Of a stretch of 30,779 nt of DNA, positions 16,535-25,869 are shown piece after piece (the stretch's first letter is position 1; every line of letters begins with the position of its first letter). The DNA is taken from positions 1 to 30,779 of the IMG/VR virus record IMGVR_UViG_3300035670_000931; one strand, written 5' to 3'. The translations under genes and the position numbers were made by a program. The stretch comes from a virus. Under the pieces are notes generated by a model. That model did no database searches. It had not been told where the DNA came from and saw only the letters and a program-made list of their open reading frames with translations.

Positions 16535-16566
16535 TAGAAAAACCCAGGAAATAACTCCCAGGTTTT
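16535..16566 (-). terminator. Intrinsic terminator/attenuator after the tube gene
   Basis: The minus-strand RNA can fold AAAACCUGGGA with UCCUGGGUUUU around a GUUAUU loop: 11 pairs, two of them G-U wobbles, followed by a U5 tract (plus-strand stem 16539-16566). On the plus strand the two wobbles become C-A mismatches, so the signal is specific to the direction of the tail genes. It lies 27 bases after the tube stop and probably reduces transcription into the assembly genes. Confidence 0.7.
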
Positions 16567-16592
16567 CTACGAAAGGATAACTGTATTTTAAA

Positions 16593-17081
16593 TCAGAACT
16601 GAAGAACGCAATTATCGAAGCGAATTGTTAGCTGAATATCTGCTAGGTCGTTACCATCATAAGCCATATCGCCAAAGTTAGCAGACTTGCACCATGCACC
16701 CTTAATGTCCCAAAGTTGAACTACTGTTCCAACTGGATCTAACATCTTGATTTGAATGTCACGCTTGTAGAAATCAGAGTAACCTGCACGACCAGAAACG
16801 CTTTCAAAGCAGAGACGAACCCATTCCATGACCTGTTGAGCACCTGACGGAGCAATTGGATCATAAAGAGTAACGTTCATTTCGCCCCATGTTCCCTTGC
16901 CGGCAATGTAGCGGGTGCTATTGATCCATGGAATAGCTGTCTCTTCAAATGTCATTTGAGGGCGAGCAGCAGACTTAACAAGGAAGGAGTCAATACCTTC
17001 AATAGCGAAGACGAACCGATGTTTTTTAAGCGGTTCAAACTTTGTTGGTAACATATCTGTTACTGATAGTGTTTCGGCCAT
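16593..17081 (-). CDS. Tail tube protein (T4 gp19-like)
   Basis: This 162-residue protein forms the inner tail tube; T4 gp19 has 163 residues. Typical features are the N-terminal 'LKKHRFVFAIEGIDSFLVKSAARPQMTFEE' strand region, 'WGEMNVTLYDPIAPSGAQQVMEW', and the C-terminal beta-rich 'IKGAWCKSANFGDMAYDGNDLADIQLTIRFDNC' segment. An AAGGG ribosome site precedes ATG 17081. It follows the sheath genes and the small dockerin-like gene and ends just before an intrinsic terminator, as expected for a protein needed in many copies. Confidence 0.92.
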   Translation of the reverse strand: MAETLSVTDMLPTKFEPLKKHRFVFAIEGIDSFLVKSAARPQMTFEETAIPWINSTRYIAGKGTWGEMNVTLYDPIAPSGAQQVMEWVRLCFESVSGRAGYSDFYKRDIQIKMLDPVGTVVQLWDIKGAWCKSANFGDMAYDGNDLADIQLTIRFDNCVLQF

Positions 17082-17139
17082 AATTCTTTACCCTTTATTC
17101 TTCTATTAAATATATTTCAAAACAGGAATTCTTTTTAAA

Positions 17140-17661
17140 TCATCCACGTTTTCTGTCTTTGCCAACTTGTTTATCGGTTAAACCACGTCTTAACAACATA
17201 AGATCACTAGCTTCAATCTCCCCGTCATCATCTAAATCAAGCTTATCTTGTTCTCCATGAAGTTCTTCTTCTAACCAAGCTTCAAGAAGGGCTGCTGCAC
17301 GACGATTGAAATTCTCTCTAACTGTATTGGCACCACCTGGGTTTCCAGAAGCAGCAGAACCATCGGTTCCTTGTGGACCAACACCTAATGCTCCTTGATT
17401 GTCGCTATAGCCTGGAGAACCTTCTGTACCATCCATGCCACCTTCTTCAAGCACGTCTTCTTCTAATCCACCACGAACAACAATGATTTTAGCTGGCATT
17501 TCATGTTCAGGCATTTCATGGTATCCAGCACCCATACGTAATGGCATTTCATCGTCATAACCGCCTGCGATACCACATTCTTTCATATCATATCCGCATT
17601 CTTTTAATTCACGGACACGTTCTTCAGTTAAGATGCCAAGATTTGTATATATAAGTTTCAT
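17140..17661 (-). CDS. Acidic glycine-rich protein with single dockerin/EF-hand-like loop
   Basis: This 173-residue protein lies between the second sheath gene and the tube gene. Residues 1-60 are acidic with repeated HEMP-type motifs. Residues 63-112 are Gly/Asp/Ser-rich and look disordered. Residues 112-138 form a helix. Residues 142-153 match a calcium-binding loop with ligands at D142, D144, D146, E148 and D153, followed by LMLLRRGL, the layout of one type I dockerin repeat. A dockerin normally has two such repeats; only one is seen here. The tail end is basic (KDRKRG). The Shine-Dalgarno sequence AAGGATG lies in the last codons of the sheath gene. No T4 counterpart exists between genes 18 and 19. 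A calcium-dependent virion role is inferred. Confidence 0.75.
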   Translation of the reverse strand: MKLIYTNLGILTEERVRELKECGYDMKECGIAGGYDDEMPLRMGAGYHEMPEHEMPAKIIVVRGGLEEDVLEEGGMDGTEGSPGYSDNQGALGVGPQGTDGSAASGNPGGANTVRENFNRRAAALLEAWLEEELHGEQDKLDLDDDGEIEASDLMLLRRGLTDKQVGKDRKRG

Positions 17662-17667
17662 TTTTTA

Positions 17668-20600
17668 TCATCCTTGTCCAAAGTTGCTTGGATTGTTGAT
17701 TACGAAGTCCACAGAAAGGAACTCGAGGGTGCGGGTTGGTTGTAAGTAAATCTTACCACGGATTGTCTTGTTCTCAAAGTCCGCTTGAGTTGTTGTGCTT
17801 GTATCGATACGGACAAGGAAGCGATCAACACCCTTTTGATCCTGAACACGCTTAAGGATTGGATTAACAAGCTGAGAAAAGCGTGCAAGTGTCTCTGGAA
17901 GTGTTTGTTCAAAGAGGATGCGATTTGCAACTTGACGAACTTGACGACGAACAGAGAGAAGAAGACGACGAACGTTTACACGATCAAGAGCAGACTGTTG
18001 TGCATACATTGTCTTCTGACCCCAGATTATTAATCCTTCGGATCCGGCAAAAGATACGATTGGATTGATATCGACTTCATATAGATCATCCATATTTGTT
18101 CTAGAAAGTTGAACTGTAGAACGTTCAGTTGTCTCTAGGGCACCTCTTGCAAAGCCGGCTGGAGCAAACCATGGGAATGCTACAGAGTCATTATAAGAGA
18201 AGGCTCCGAGAACTGGAACTGAAGCTGGAACTTGACGTAATCTATTAGCTACATCATCACGCATAATCATATCTGGGAAATATGTTGCTCCAAAAGAGTT
18301 GTTAATATTTCTATCACGGAAGTTATTGACTGTGTAACGAACAGATGGGATTTGTGCTGAACTTGTTAACAAGTTTCCATCAGTATCAAATACTTCTAGA
18401 TCCATGATATAGATTGCATCAAATCTATTTTGAGCAACTTCAAGAGCCTTATCTGTAATGGCTGGATTACGGATACCTGGGATTGCAAAGAGTTGAACGT
18501 CAACTTCAGTTGCATCTGCCATTAAGCTAAGTGCCTTGTTATAAGCAACTACAGCAGAACCGGTTTGTTCGCCACGGCTTGTGAAATCAAGTTCTTCATT
18601 TACAGCTTGATTGGTTAACCAACGTTCGTTATAATTGAAGATATTAACACCATCAAAACCGCCTTGAAGATATACGTTAAACTTAGCAAGTTGACGAGTT
18701 GATGGATCTGCCAAATCTGCTACAGATAATCCTCTTGTTTGAACGGTTGGGCTCGTATCAACAGTTATTTGACCATCTCTTACATATTCCCAATCTATAA
18801 GACTATTAACGTCTGGCAATGTGTTATTTGGGAACAATGCTGTGCTGCCAGGCAATACACGATATACTACCTGAATATTCTCGAGAGAGAATGCATTCTT
18901 ATTAAATCTGTCGGCATCCAATATACCGTTTTGTGTGGTGTCTAGAACTCCCTCATTATCCATAACTACAAAGTTTTGCCATCCATTTTGGAAATTTGGG
19001 AAATAAGAAGCAAAGCTTTCAACGGTTGTTTCACGAAGAGTTGTTTTGTTAGGTTCTAGAGCAGATATTTTGCGTTCAAATTGAACGCCCCAATATAGTC
19101 CCTTGTCAGCCGTTTGATTTGGTGCAAGACCACGAATAAGATTTTGACGGAATGGAACCGGAATCTGAACTGTATTCCGGAATGGATTTGCTACTGTATA
19201 TCCAGTTGGATCAACTGCACTAAATGGAGCAAGAGGAGATGAACCTGATGTTACTAAATGAGCAGGACCACGGAAACCTACCGGTAGAGCTGTTGGGTCA
19301 ACATCGGCGGCGTCTACTGCATCAGCTACTTCTATACGGATGTATTTGGAGTTATTCGGATATGTTCCTAATGTTATTAATTTTGTAGCACCATCTTCTG
19401 CATCAAAGTTATAGAATGTATTATAATCACCAATAACACGTGCAATGTAATTTGGTGAAGATGGATCTAGCGTCAAACCACGGAACGCCTCCAGAACAAC
19501 TTTATTCTTGTCGTTATCTGCAAAATCTCTTACAAGAAGATCGAAACGCCCATAGAGATAAACATCAGAAAGACTTGGCGTGATATTCTCTAGAGAAATT
19601 TTAACTTTATTATTTGCATATACGCCATCATCTAGAGAGTGAATCCGGAAAAGATTAACTGGCTTGCCGCCGAACTTTTGAGAAGTAATCCATGGGCTCT
19701 TTGGCGTGCGGTAACGATCTTCGAAGTTCTCATAGTTAGGAGCAGTTGTAGAGCCGCTATTTCTAGCTTGAGAACCTGTAATAAGGAATGCTACGTTTTC
19801 ATATCCAGCAGCTCTTAAAGTGAGAACTTCTGTAGAACCAGAAATTACAGAAGAACCGGTTGGAACAGCAAACGTTGGATGAATAACCCAATCTGTTTGC
19901 AAGAGATATCCAGCTTGTTCAAGCTTAAGTGGATCTCTGTTGAAGATAAGTCCGAAATAGTTTGGAGCTTCTATGTCGAAGGATGCAGTTACTACGCTTG
20001 GATACATTGGATCTGTGTTTGTAAGACCGTTAATTAACATAACGAATTCTTGCAAACTGCCATTAAGATTTACAGAGCCCGTGACTCCGCCGCCAGGAGT
20101 TGCTGTGCTTGGATCCGCAGCATTTGCCGGCGCAAAAGCGGAAGATAATGTAAGCAACGTTCCAGAAGCAGCAAACAAAACGCCACGAATAACTGGGACG
20201 CCGCTGGCTGGAAGACCAGCTTCTGTAAAGATAGAAGAACTTACTATCTCTGAACCAGAAGTTTCATACTGACTCATGAAAGCGCCAAGGAAGTATGTTC
20301 TTCCAAGTTCATTTCCTGCTGTTGCAAATTCAGAATCTCCTAATTCACCAGCATAACCGCCCCAATATTGTGGAATCTGTCCGCCTACTACGAATCCGGC
20401 ACCTTCTACTTTTCCTATATTGCCACCAGCGGCATCAGCATCTACTGTTCTTTTGCTGCCGCCACCGGCACCTAATACTCTAATAAACGTGGCGGCTTGA
20501 GCGTTTCTTAACCACTCAGATACAGCTAACGGACCCACATATACATCATTAGATGTTTCTCCAAACGTTGCTTGGAAATCGTTATATGTGGCTACTGTCG

Positions 20601-20736
20601 TTGGAACAAATGCTGGACCTGCAATTGCAGTACCTATGACGCCCGCAGGGATTCCAGATGGCTGGATTGCTGTAGGACCAGTTAGGTTTATTGTTCTTGC
20701 TGATACGCCTGCTGATTTAAATGATATCTGAGTCAT
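17668..20736 (-). CDS. Tail sheath protein, second copy
   Basis: This 1022-residue protein is a contractile tail sheath subunit. The N-terminus 'GIPAGVIGTAIAGPAFVPTTVATYNDFQATFG' followed by 'AATFIRVLGAG' is the typical sheath start. The C-terminal 130 residues (VNVRRLLLSVRRQVRQVANR, LVNPILKRVQDQKGV, GKIYLQPTRTLEFLSVDFVI) match the conserved sheath C-domain that bears the interlocking arms. The central region is extended with Ser/Gly-rich segments; T4 gp18 has 659 residues. It is a clear paralogue of the gene immediately upstream, separated by 49 bases that hold an AAGG ribosome site. The next gene starts 6 bases after its stop. Conservation of both termini suggests it is functional rather than a decaying copy. 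Confidence 0.93.
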   Translation of the reverse strand: MTQISFKSAGVSARTINLTGPTAIQPSGIPAGVIGTAIAGPAFVPTTVATYNDFQATFGETSNDVYVGPLAVSEWLRNAQAATFIRVLGAGGGSKRTVDADAAGGNIGKVEGAGFVVGGQIPQYWGGYAGELGDSEFATAGNELGRTYFLGAFMSQYETSGSEIVSSSIFTEAGLPASGVPVIRGVLFAASGTLLTLSSAFAPANAADPSTATPGGGVTGSVNLNGSLQEFVMLINGLTNTDPMYPSVVTASFDIEAPNYFGLIFNRDPLKLEQAGYLLQTDWVIHPTFAVPTGSSVISGSTEVLTLRAAGYENVAFLITGSQARNSGSTTAPNYENFEDRYRTPKSPWITSQKFGGKPVNLFRIHSLDDGVYANNKVKISLENITPSLSDVYLYGRFDLLVRDFADNDKNKVVLEAFRGLTLDPSSPNYIARVIGDYNTFYNFDAEDGATKLITLGTYPNNSKYIRIEVADAVDAADVDPTALPVGFRGPAHLVTSGSSPLAPFSAVDPTGYTVANPFRNTVQIPVPFRQNLIRGLAPNQTADKGLYWGVQFERKISALEPNKTTLRETTVESFASYFPNFQNGWQNFVVMDNEGVLDTTQNGILDADRFNKNAFSLENIQVVYRVLPGSTALFPNNTLPDVNSLIDWEYVRDGQITVDTSPTVQTRGLSVADLADPSTRQLAKFNVYLQGGFDGVNIFNYNERWLTNQAVNEELDFTSRGEQTGSAVVAYNKALSLMADATEVDVQLFAIPGIRNPAITDKALEVAQNRFDAIYIMDLEVFDTDGNLLTSSAQIPSVRYTVNNFRDRNINNSFGATYFPDMIMRDDVANRLRQVPASVPVLGAFSYNDSVAFPWFAPAGFARGALETTERSTVQLSRTNMDDLYEVDINPIVSFAGSEGLIIWGQKTMYAQQSALDRVNVRRLLLSVRRQVRQVANRILFEQTLPETLARFSQLVNPILKRVQDQKGVDRFLVRIDTSTTTQADFENKTIRGKIYLQPTRTLEFLSVDFVINNPSNFGQG

Positions 20737-20785
20737 TTTATATTGCCTTTTCTTTTGCTTTAGTTACTAATATTAACTATTGCTA

Positions 20786-23700
20786 TCAACCGAATTGAAC
20801 GCCTTCTCTCGTGATTATGAAGTCGATTGCAATGAATTCTACTGCCTTAACTGGAAGCAAGTAAATCTTAGCATTCATTCTATTATTTTCACGATCTAAG
20901 GCTGTATTGTTTGTTTCGTCACAGACAACCTTATATTGTCTTAAACCACCACGATTTTGGACCAATGATAGGATTGGAGAAACTTTAGCAACAAACTCTT
21001 GATAAAGAGACGGTGTAAGTTGTTGCCAGATTAATCTGTTGCCAACGTCTATTACTTGACGTTGAACGTCCATGATCATGCGTTGAACATTGATGCTATC
21101 TAGAGATGTTTGAGCACCATCAAGTGTCTTTTGTGCAAAGATTACGTAACCCTCATTTGGGAACTTGACGATTGGATTTACTCTTACAGCATATAACTTC
21201 TCACGTTCATTTTGATTTACTCTTGTTCTTGTAAGAGATACGAAGTTAAGTGCTGCACGATTAAACCCGGCTGGTGCGAACCAGGGGTAGGAAACCTTGT
21301 CATTATAACCTAAAGCAGCTAGAGAAGCTACAGTAGCCGGAACAGTTACTTTCTTTCCAGTAGATGGATCATTCATAACTACATCTGGGAAATAAGCTGC
21401 TATAAATGTATTATCGAGAGAACGTGCATCAAATGCATCAGCCGTTTGTTGAACATCAATATAAGAGCCCGTTCCAGATGTTTGTCCGTCAAATATTCTA
21501 TCTCCGGCTGAGTTATAGTTTGGAACGTCCATCATATAGAGAGCTAAACCATAACTAGATACTGCATCAGATGCATAGTCAGTTACAAACGGTTCACGTT
21601 GACCCGGGATTGCCAGTAGATTGATATTGGAAGCGATCGGATCTGTGATTATATTTGCTGCAACACGATAAGAGTTGATTTGATTATTTTCGATACCTAC
21701 ACCATTTTGATTGAAACTAAATCCTGGAGATACAAAACCTGACCATGAACCACCATCGGTTTCACCTGATGTTGATTTATCATCAAATCTTACAGCATGT
21801 TTATCTAGAATATTGACGCCATCAAATCCACCATACAATACTGTTGTAAACTTAGCGTAGTTATTGTATTTGTTAAACGTTATCGGCTGAGTTCCTTCAT
21901 GCACTAGTGTTGCAAACGTTACATCTCCATTTACGGTATATGTTGTTGGGTCAACAACGCCATTACGAACATATATAGCCTTTCTCATTTGAGATGCTAC
22001 AGTTCCAGTAAGTCCGCCAATTGTGCTTACGCCATTAACTGTAACACGTGCTAATGTAAACTTGTTGTTATTAAAGGAGTCTTTGAAAGAGCCAGTAACT
22101 AATACGTCAAGTTTTTCTACGCCAGCAAACTTTGTGGCAGAAGCAATGTATCTATTAATCTCATTATTAATGTTAACGTTTTCGACGTTATTGTTATTAC
22201 GTTCAAACTTAACACCCCAATAGAAGCGGCTATCAGCTATTTCTAGAGAGCCACTATTTCTTGTGGACTTATAACGGAATGGCATTGGAGGAACAATCGC
22301 TCCTTCACAACCAAACGTACTAGCAGATCCGCTGCCAGCAAGACGAAGTTCACCGGAAGAACCGCTTATGTCTGTTAATACAGGATTTGTATTAAGAGCA
22401 TCAACACCATGGAAACCAAATGGCAAACAAGTTGCTGGAACCATCTTTTGTTCTACCATATCGTTCATTACAACACGAATGTAATTTGATTTATTGGGGT
22501 ATTTACCGCTTCTAACAATTCTTCGGTCGCCTGGATCTTCAACATCGAAGTTATAATAAGCTTTTGCATCGCCAATTACTTTAGCAATATACTTTTCACT
22601 ATCCGGATTAAGACTAAGATCAGTAAACTGTTCAATTATTTCCGGATTTATGTCGTTATCATCAAATCTTCTAACAAGAAGAGAGAACGTTCCATATGGA
22701 TAGACTGGATTTGTTGAAGCTTGAAGATTTGCGATAGATATTTTGATCTTATCATTTGCATATCGACCATCATCAATCGATTCAACATGGAACAAATCAT
22801 ATTCTGTTACGCCATATGGCTGAGAAATAAACCCTGGTGATCTTGGAGTAGTGAAACGTGTATCATAACGTCCAAACAACTCAAGGAATTCTGTTGTTGG
22901 CAAACCGGAGTTGGCAGCAACGTTATCACTACCAGAGGCAATAAGAACACCGGATACTGTATTTTGAACTACAGTAGCAACTTCATCATCAACTGCATAA
23001 TCTAGATACAAATAATGTTGTTCCTCTTCAAATTTGGAAGGATCTGTATTGAGAAGCTTGGCAAAATATAAATCAGATGTTGGATTAAATGATGCAGAGA
23101 ATATTCTTACGCCAGTAAAACCATCGTCTACTCCATATGAGGCACCAAGAGATGTTGAAATTGCAATTTTGAAATAAGGTTCTTCTGAGCCGGCAGGAGT
23201 TGAATACACGGCTGTATCATCCATTAGTGAAGAAAATGATTCATTAGAACCAGACATAATCATAACTCTGGATCCGGATGCTGCAAATATTATACCACGG
23301 ACAAGATTTGCAAAGCCAGGATCCCCTGTGAAGCTATCATTGTCTGTAAAAATTGGAAATCCGGAAGGAGCACTTTCTCCGGGCTGTAATTCGTGACGTG
23401 CAACTAAAAACTGCACAGCACCTAGAGCTCTCGAACCTGCCCCGGCTGTAGTCCAATTAGAAGAACCTGATACTTTAAATCCCGCATTTTTGACAATTCC
23501 GGCAGTTTGTGTTGCGGTAATATCGGCTAAACTTGTATTTGCGCCTGCACCAAGAACTCTTACGAATGTTAAAGCAGAACGATTTTGCAAAAACTTTTCA
23601 ACAGCATATGGAGCTGGAATGCTTGGATCAAAACCACCAAACTTCGTATTGAAATCTGAAAAAGAACCTAAAGTATATGGAATAAATGCTGGTCCCTTTA

Positions 23701-23809
23701 TTGCTGCACCGATTACGCCACCTGGAATACCTGTAGGTAACACAACTCTAGCGGTTAGATCGATTTCACGATCATAAAAGCCTGGGAATTTAAAAATTTG
23801 ATCTGCCAT
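20786..23809 (-). CDS. Tail sheath protein, first copy
   Basis: This 1007-residue sheath subunit has the same layout as its neighbour: N-terminal PGFYDREIDL, 'GIPGGVIGAAIKGPAFIPYT', 'ALTFVRVLGAGANTS', central extension with many Ser/Gly/Asp residues, and the conserved C-domain (INVQRMIMDVQRQVIDVGNR, KVSPILSLVQNRGG, AKIYLLPVKAVEFIAIDFII). AAAGGA 10 bases before ATG 23809 is a good ribosome site. A 6-base stem hairpin lies just upstream. Sheath monomers polymerise around the gp19-like tube and contract on infection. The two copies differ throughout, so the duplication is old. They may be alternative subunits or may alternate in one sheath. Confidence 0.93.
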   Translation of the reverse strand: MADQIFKFPGFYDREIDLTARVVLPTGIPGGVIGAAIKGPAFIPYTLGSFSDFNTKFGGFDPSIPAPYAVEKFLQNRSALTFVRVLGAGANTSLADITATQTAGIVKNAGFKVSGSSNWTTAGAGSRALGAVQFLVARHELQPGESAPSGFPIFTDNDSFTGDPGFANLVRGIIFAASGSRVMIMSGSNESFSSLMDDTAVYSTPAGSEEPYFKIAISTSLGASYGVDDGFTGVRIFSASFNPTSDLYFAKLLNTDPSKFEEEQHYLYLDYAVDDEVATVVQNTVSGVLIASGSDNVAANSGLPTTEFLELFGRYDTRFTTPRSPGFISQPYGVTEYDLFHVESIDDGRYANDKIKISIANLQASTNPVYPYGTFSLLVRRFDDNDINPEIIEQFTDLSLNPDSEKYIAKVIGDAKAYYNFDVEDPGDRRIVRSGKYPNKSNYIRVVMNDMVEQKMVPATCLPFGFHGVDALNTNPVLTDISGSSGELRLAGSGSASTFGCEGAIVPPMPFRYKSTRNSGSLEIADSRFYWGVKFERNNNNVENVNINNEINRYIASATKFAGVEKLDVLVTGSFKDSFNNNKFTLARVTVNGVSTIGGLTGTVASQMRKAIYVRNGVVDPTTYTVNGDVTFATLVHEGTQPITFNKYNNYAKFTTVLYGGFDGVNILDKHAVRFDDKSTSGETDGGSWSGFVSPGFSFNQNGVGIENNQINSYRVAANIITDPIASNINLLAIPGQREPFVTDYASDAVSSYGLALYMMDVPNYNSAGDRIFDGQTSGTGSYIDVQQTADAFDARSLDNTFIAAYFPDVVMNDPSTGKKVTVPATVASLAALGYNDKVSYPWFAPAGFNRAALNFVSLTRTRVNQNEREKLYAVRVNPIVKFPNEGYVIFAQKTLDGAQTSLDSINVQRMIMDVQRQVIDVGNRLIWQQLTPSLYQEFVAKVSPILSLVQNRGGLRQYKVVCDETNNTALDRENNRMNAKIYLLPVKAVEFIAIDFIITREGVQFG

Positions 23810-23886
23810 TTGGGATATCCTTTTTCTTCAAATCGGAGGTTGAAGCCTTTTCTTTTTTTAATTAGAGCTACTAATCTACTATTTCT

Positions 23887-25116
23887 TCATTTAGTCGTTA
23901 TTAAATATTCTTCTAGTGTTTCAATATCTGAGGCAGCAAACACAGTTTCTCCTTTCTTTTGATTTGTATCTAAAATAGATACATATTTCTTAGTCTTTTT
24001 TCCTGTTTTTGCATCAATTAAAGTTTTATTTACTGCAAATCTTTGTTGAGTTGTCGGTGTTTGAGCCGTTTTCGGATTAATATTAATGTCCGTTAATGTA
24101 AAACCATCATGAACTGTATCTTTTTGAGGGGGTCTTTCTAAATGTTCCTTTGGTTGAACATCTCCAGCTATAGCCACGTCAAATACTATATTTGGAGCAC
24201 TTATCCATCTTCTTACAGGAACAGCGTTTGTAGGAGCCTGAGCAGCCAACAAATAACCCTTAACTGTTATATTGAAAGTATACTTGATAAGACGCTCCTC
24301 GCCCTCAAATTGATCAATATTCTCTCCATTGTTGAAAGTATCCTCAGTATATGCCAAAAACCAATAACCCTTGTCGGTTTCTAATTTATGTCCACGAAAC
24401 TGTGGTAAGAACGAAGTCATATACGTTTGTATGAGATATGTCATATGCTGAGTGTAGTTTGTCCAAAATACTACCTCATACTTTGCTGTAAAGAACTGTG
24501 GCTGCGGAATCGTTATTATCTCATATATGTTGTTTGCAGATATACGGTTCTCTAATAAACCACCCTGTATTACCTCTATAGTATTGGCATCATCTCCAGT
24601 TGGTCGTGAAGAAGTTGGCAAACCAGAAAGAACGTTCTGTAAATTCTTCAATCCCTGTTTGTTAACAAGATTTTGATAGTCTCTATCCTCTGGGGACAAT
24701 TTTCTTTTAACTGTTAAAACGCCCGTTCTTGCATTCATACCACGTGTGTATATGTCATCAGGGGTTTGTTCTATAGAAGTTCTTCTGATAGAGATAGCGG
24801 GCAATATAAGAACCTTATTCTTATCCCTCGGTGGCTTCAATCTCTTCGCTAATGCGAATCTTTCGCCAGTAGCAAATATAACATATGGCTTCTTTATGTT
24901 TTGTGGACCCTTATTAGCACTCATTGTAAATGTGTTAAATCCAATCGTTTTATCAAATAAACGATGGATTGCAATATCGATATCCTCAATACCAACTGGA
25001 GGTATTGTAAAATCCAAAGATGGAGAATTCTCATAGCCGCTATCTAAGTGATCTTTTGGATTTCTCGGATCTTGCGGTATGTTTTGACGGGTTACATTCT
25101 CTTTTGGATCAGCCAT
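23887..25116 (-). CDS. Tail sheath stabilizer/completion protein (T4 gp15-like)
   Basis: This 409-residue protein probably caps the tail and sheath and joins them to the neck. The key part is residues about 205-285: 'FFTAKYEVVFWTNYTQHM', 'LETDKGYWFLAYTEDTF', 'EGEERLIKYTFNITVKGYLLA', a pattern I recognise in gp15-type completion proteins of large myophages. The N-terminal 35 residues are polar and disordered-looking. The C-terminal 110 residues, after residue 300, are Lys/Thr/Pro-rich and extend beyond the core; T4 gp15 has about 270 residues. It lies between a gp14-like neck gene and the sheath genes, matching the T4 order 13-14-15-18. No strong Shine-Dalgarno sequence precedes ATG 25116. Confidence 0.75.
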   Translation of the reverse strand: MADPKENVTRQNIPQDPRNPKDHLDSGYENSPSLDFTIPPVGIEDIDIAIHRLFDKTIGFNTFTMSANKGPQNIKKPYVIFATGERFALAKRLKPPRDKNKVLILPAISIRRTSIEQTPDDIYTRGMNARTGVLTVKRKLSPEDRDYQNLVNKQGLKNLQNVLSGLPTSSRPTGDDANTIEVIQGGLLENRISANNIYEIITIPQPQFFTAKYEVVFWTNYTQHMTYLIQTYMTSFLPQFRGHKLETDKGYWFLAYTEDTFNNGENIDQFEGEERLIKYTFNITVKGYLLAAQAPTNAVPVRRWISAPNIVFDVAIAGDVQPKEHLERPPQKDTVHDGFTLTDININPKTAQTPTTQQRFAVNKTLIDAKTGKKTKKYVSILDTNQKKGETVFAASDIETLEEYLITTK

Positions 25117-25127
25117 ATATCTAAATA

Positions 25128-25868
25128 TCAGTCTTCATTATAGATATCTACCGGTTCCACGTATGTTGGGCTATTATTATCAAAAGAACTTGCTTCCTCT
25201 GGCTTATGTGTAGGATCTGGGTCTGCATCTACGTTAACAATACGAGCGCCCTCCTCCAAAGCTATTGGTGCCATATCTTCTGCCAATCTATCACGCATCT
25301 GACGACGATCAAGAGTCTCGCCTTCAATATTCTCAGTTAAACCACGTTGCTGCTGCCAAACCTTTGTAACACTATTGTCAACATACTTAACGCCTTGGTC
25401 TTTAAGCATCTGTTTAAAGATATTAACGTCAAATTGTCCCTTACGAGCTACTTTACCCTCTAACTTATAACCGGTTGTATATTCTACCTGTCCATATATG
25501 TTGTTAATAGGAATAAACGTTACCAACTCATATAGTTGATCACCATAAAGGAAGAAATCACCTTCACTTAGCTTATAACCCTTATCTAACAAATCACGAG
25601 CTTGAACAAACAACTCAAACTTATTGACTTGTTCATTACCAAACTGATTCCATTTTGTTTCCCAGTTAGGCTGACCTGCTAATACGTCCAATCTGATTGG
25701 ATTCTCAAATATTTTTTCTACTGCCTCTTCATATATTGGATGAATCTGAGTTTTCATGGTAGAGATTGGATAATAGATGATCTGTTGACCAATAACGTCT
25801 TTTATGACCTCTTTGGTTACGTCATTGATAAACTGGATCTCTCGGCTGGTTATGAATAAGCGTGAAAT
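25128..25868 (-). CDS. Neck protein (T4 gp14-like), apparent ATT start
   Basis: This protein joins the head to the tail. The first ATG is at 25757 and gives 209 residues, but the frame stays open upstream for 37 more codons that encode a conserved-looking N-terminus (SRLFITSREIQFINDVTKE, VIGQQIIYYPIS). From memory, related neck proteins begin 'M-S-R-L-F-[V/I]-T'. Counting back, the initiator falls on ATT 25866-25868, one base after the stop of the homing endonuclease, with AGTAGG five to six bases before it; in-frame TAG codons lie just upstream. From ATT the protein has 246 residues, close to T4 gp14 (256). The C-terminal 60 residues are acidic. The ATT start is inferred; starting at 25757 would drop conserved sequence. 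Confidence 0.65.
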   Translation of the reverse strand: MSRLFITSREIQFINDVTKEVIKDVIGQQIIYYPISTMKTQIHPIYEEAVEKIFENPIRLDVLAGQPNWETKWNQFGNEQVNKFELFVQARDLLDKGYKLSEGDFFLYGDQLYELVTFIPINNIYGQVEYTTGYKLEGKVARKGQFDVNIFKQMLKDQGVKYVDNSVTKVWQQQRGLTENIEGETLDRRQMRDRLAEDMAPIALEEGARIVNVDADPDPTHKPEEASSFDNNSPTYVEPVDIYNED

Positions 25869-25869
25869 A

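Noticed and set aside
16529-16536. TATAAATA, an exact T4 late promoter match, on the plus strand
   Set aside because: It would drive transcription rightward, antisense to the tube gene, and no plus-strand gene follows. It is probably chance in an AT-rich gap next to the terminator.
23826-23845. CTTCAA/TTGAAG hairpin followed by a T-rich run on the plus strand
   Set aside because: It looks like a terminator only on the plus strand, where there is no gene to end. On the minus strand it lacks a U tract, so I did not call it a terminator for the gp15-like gene.
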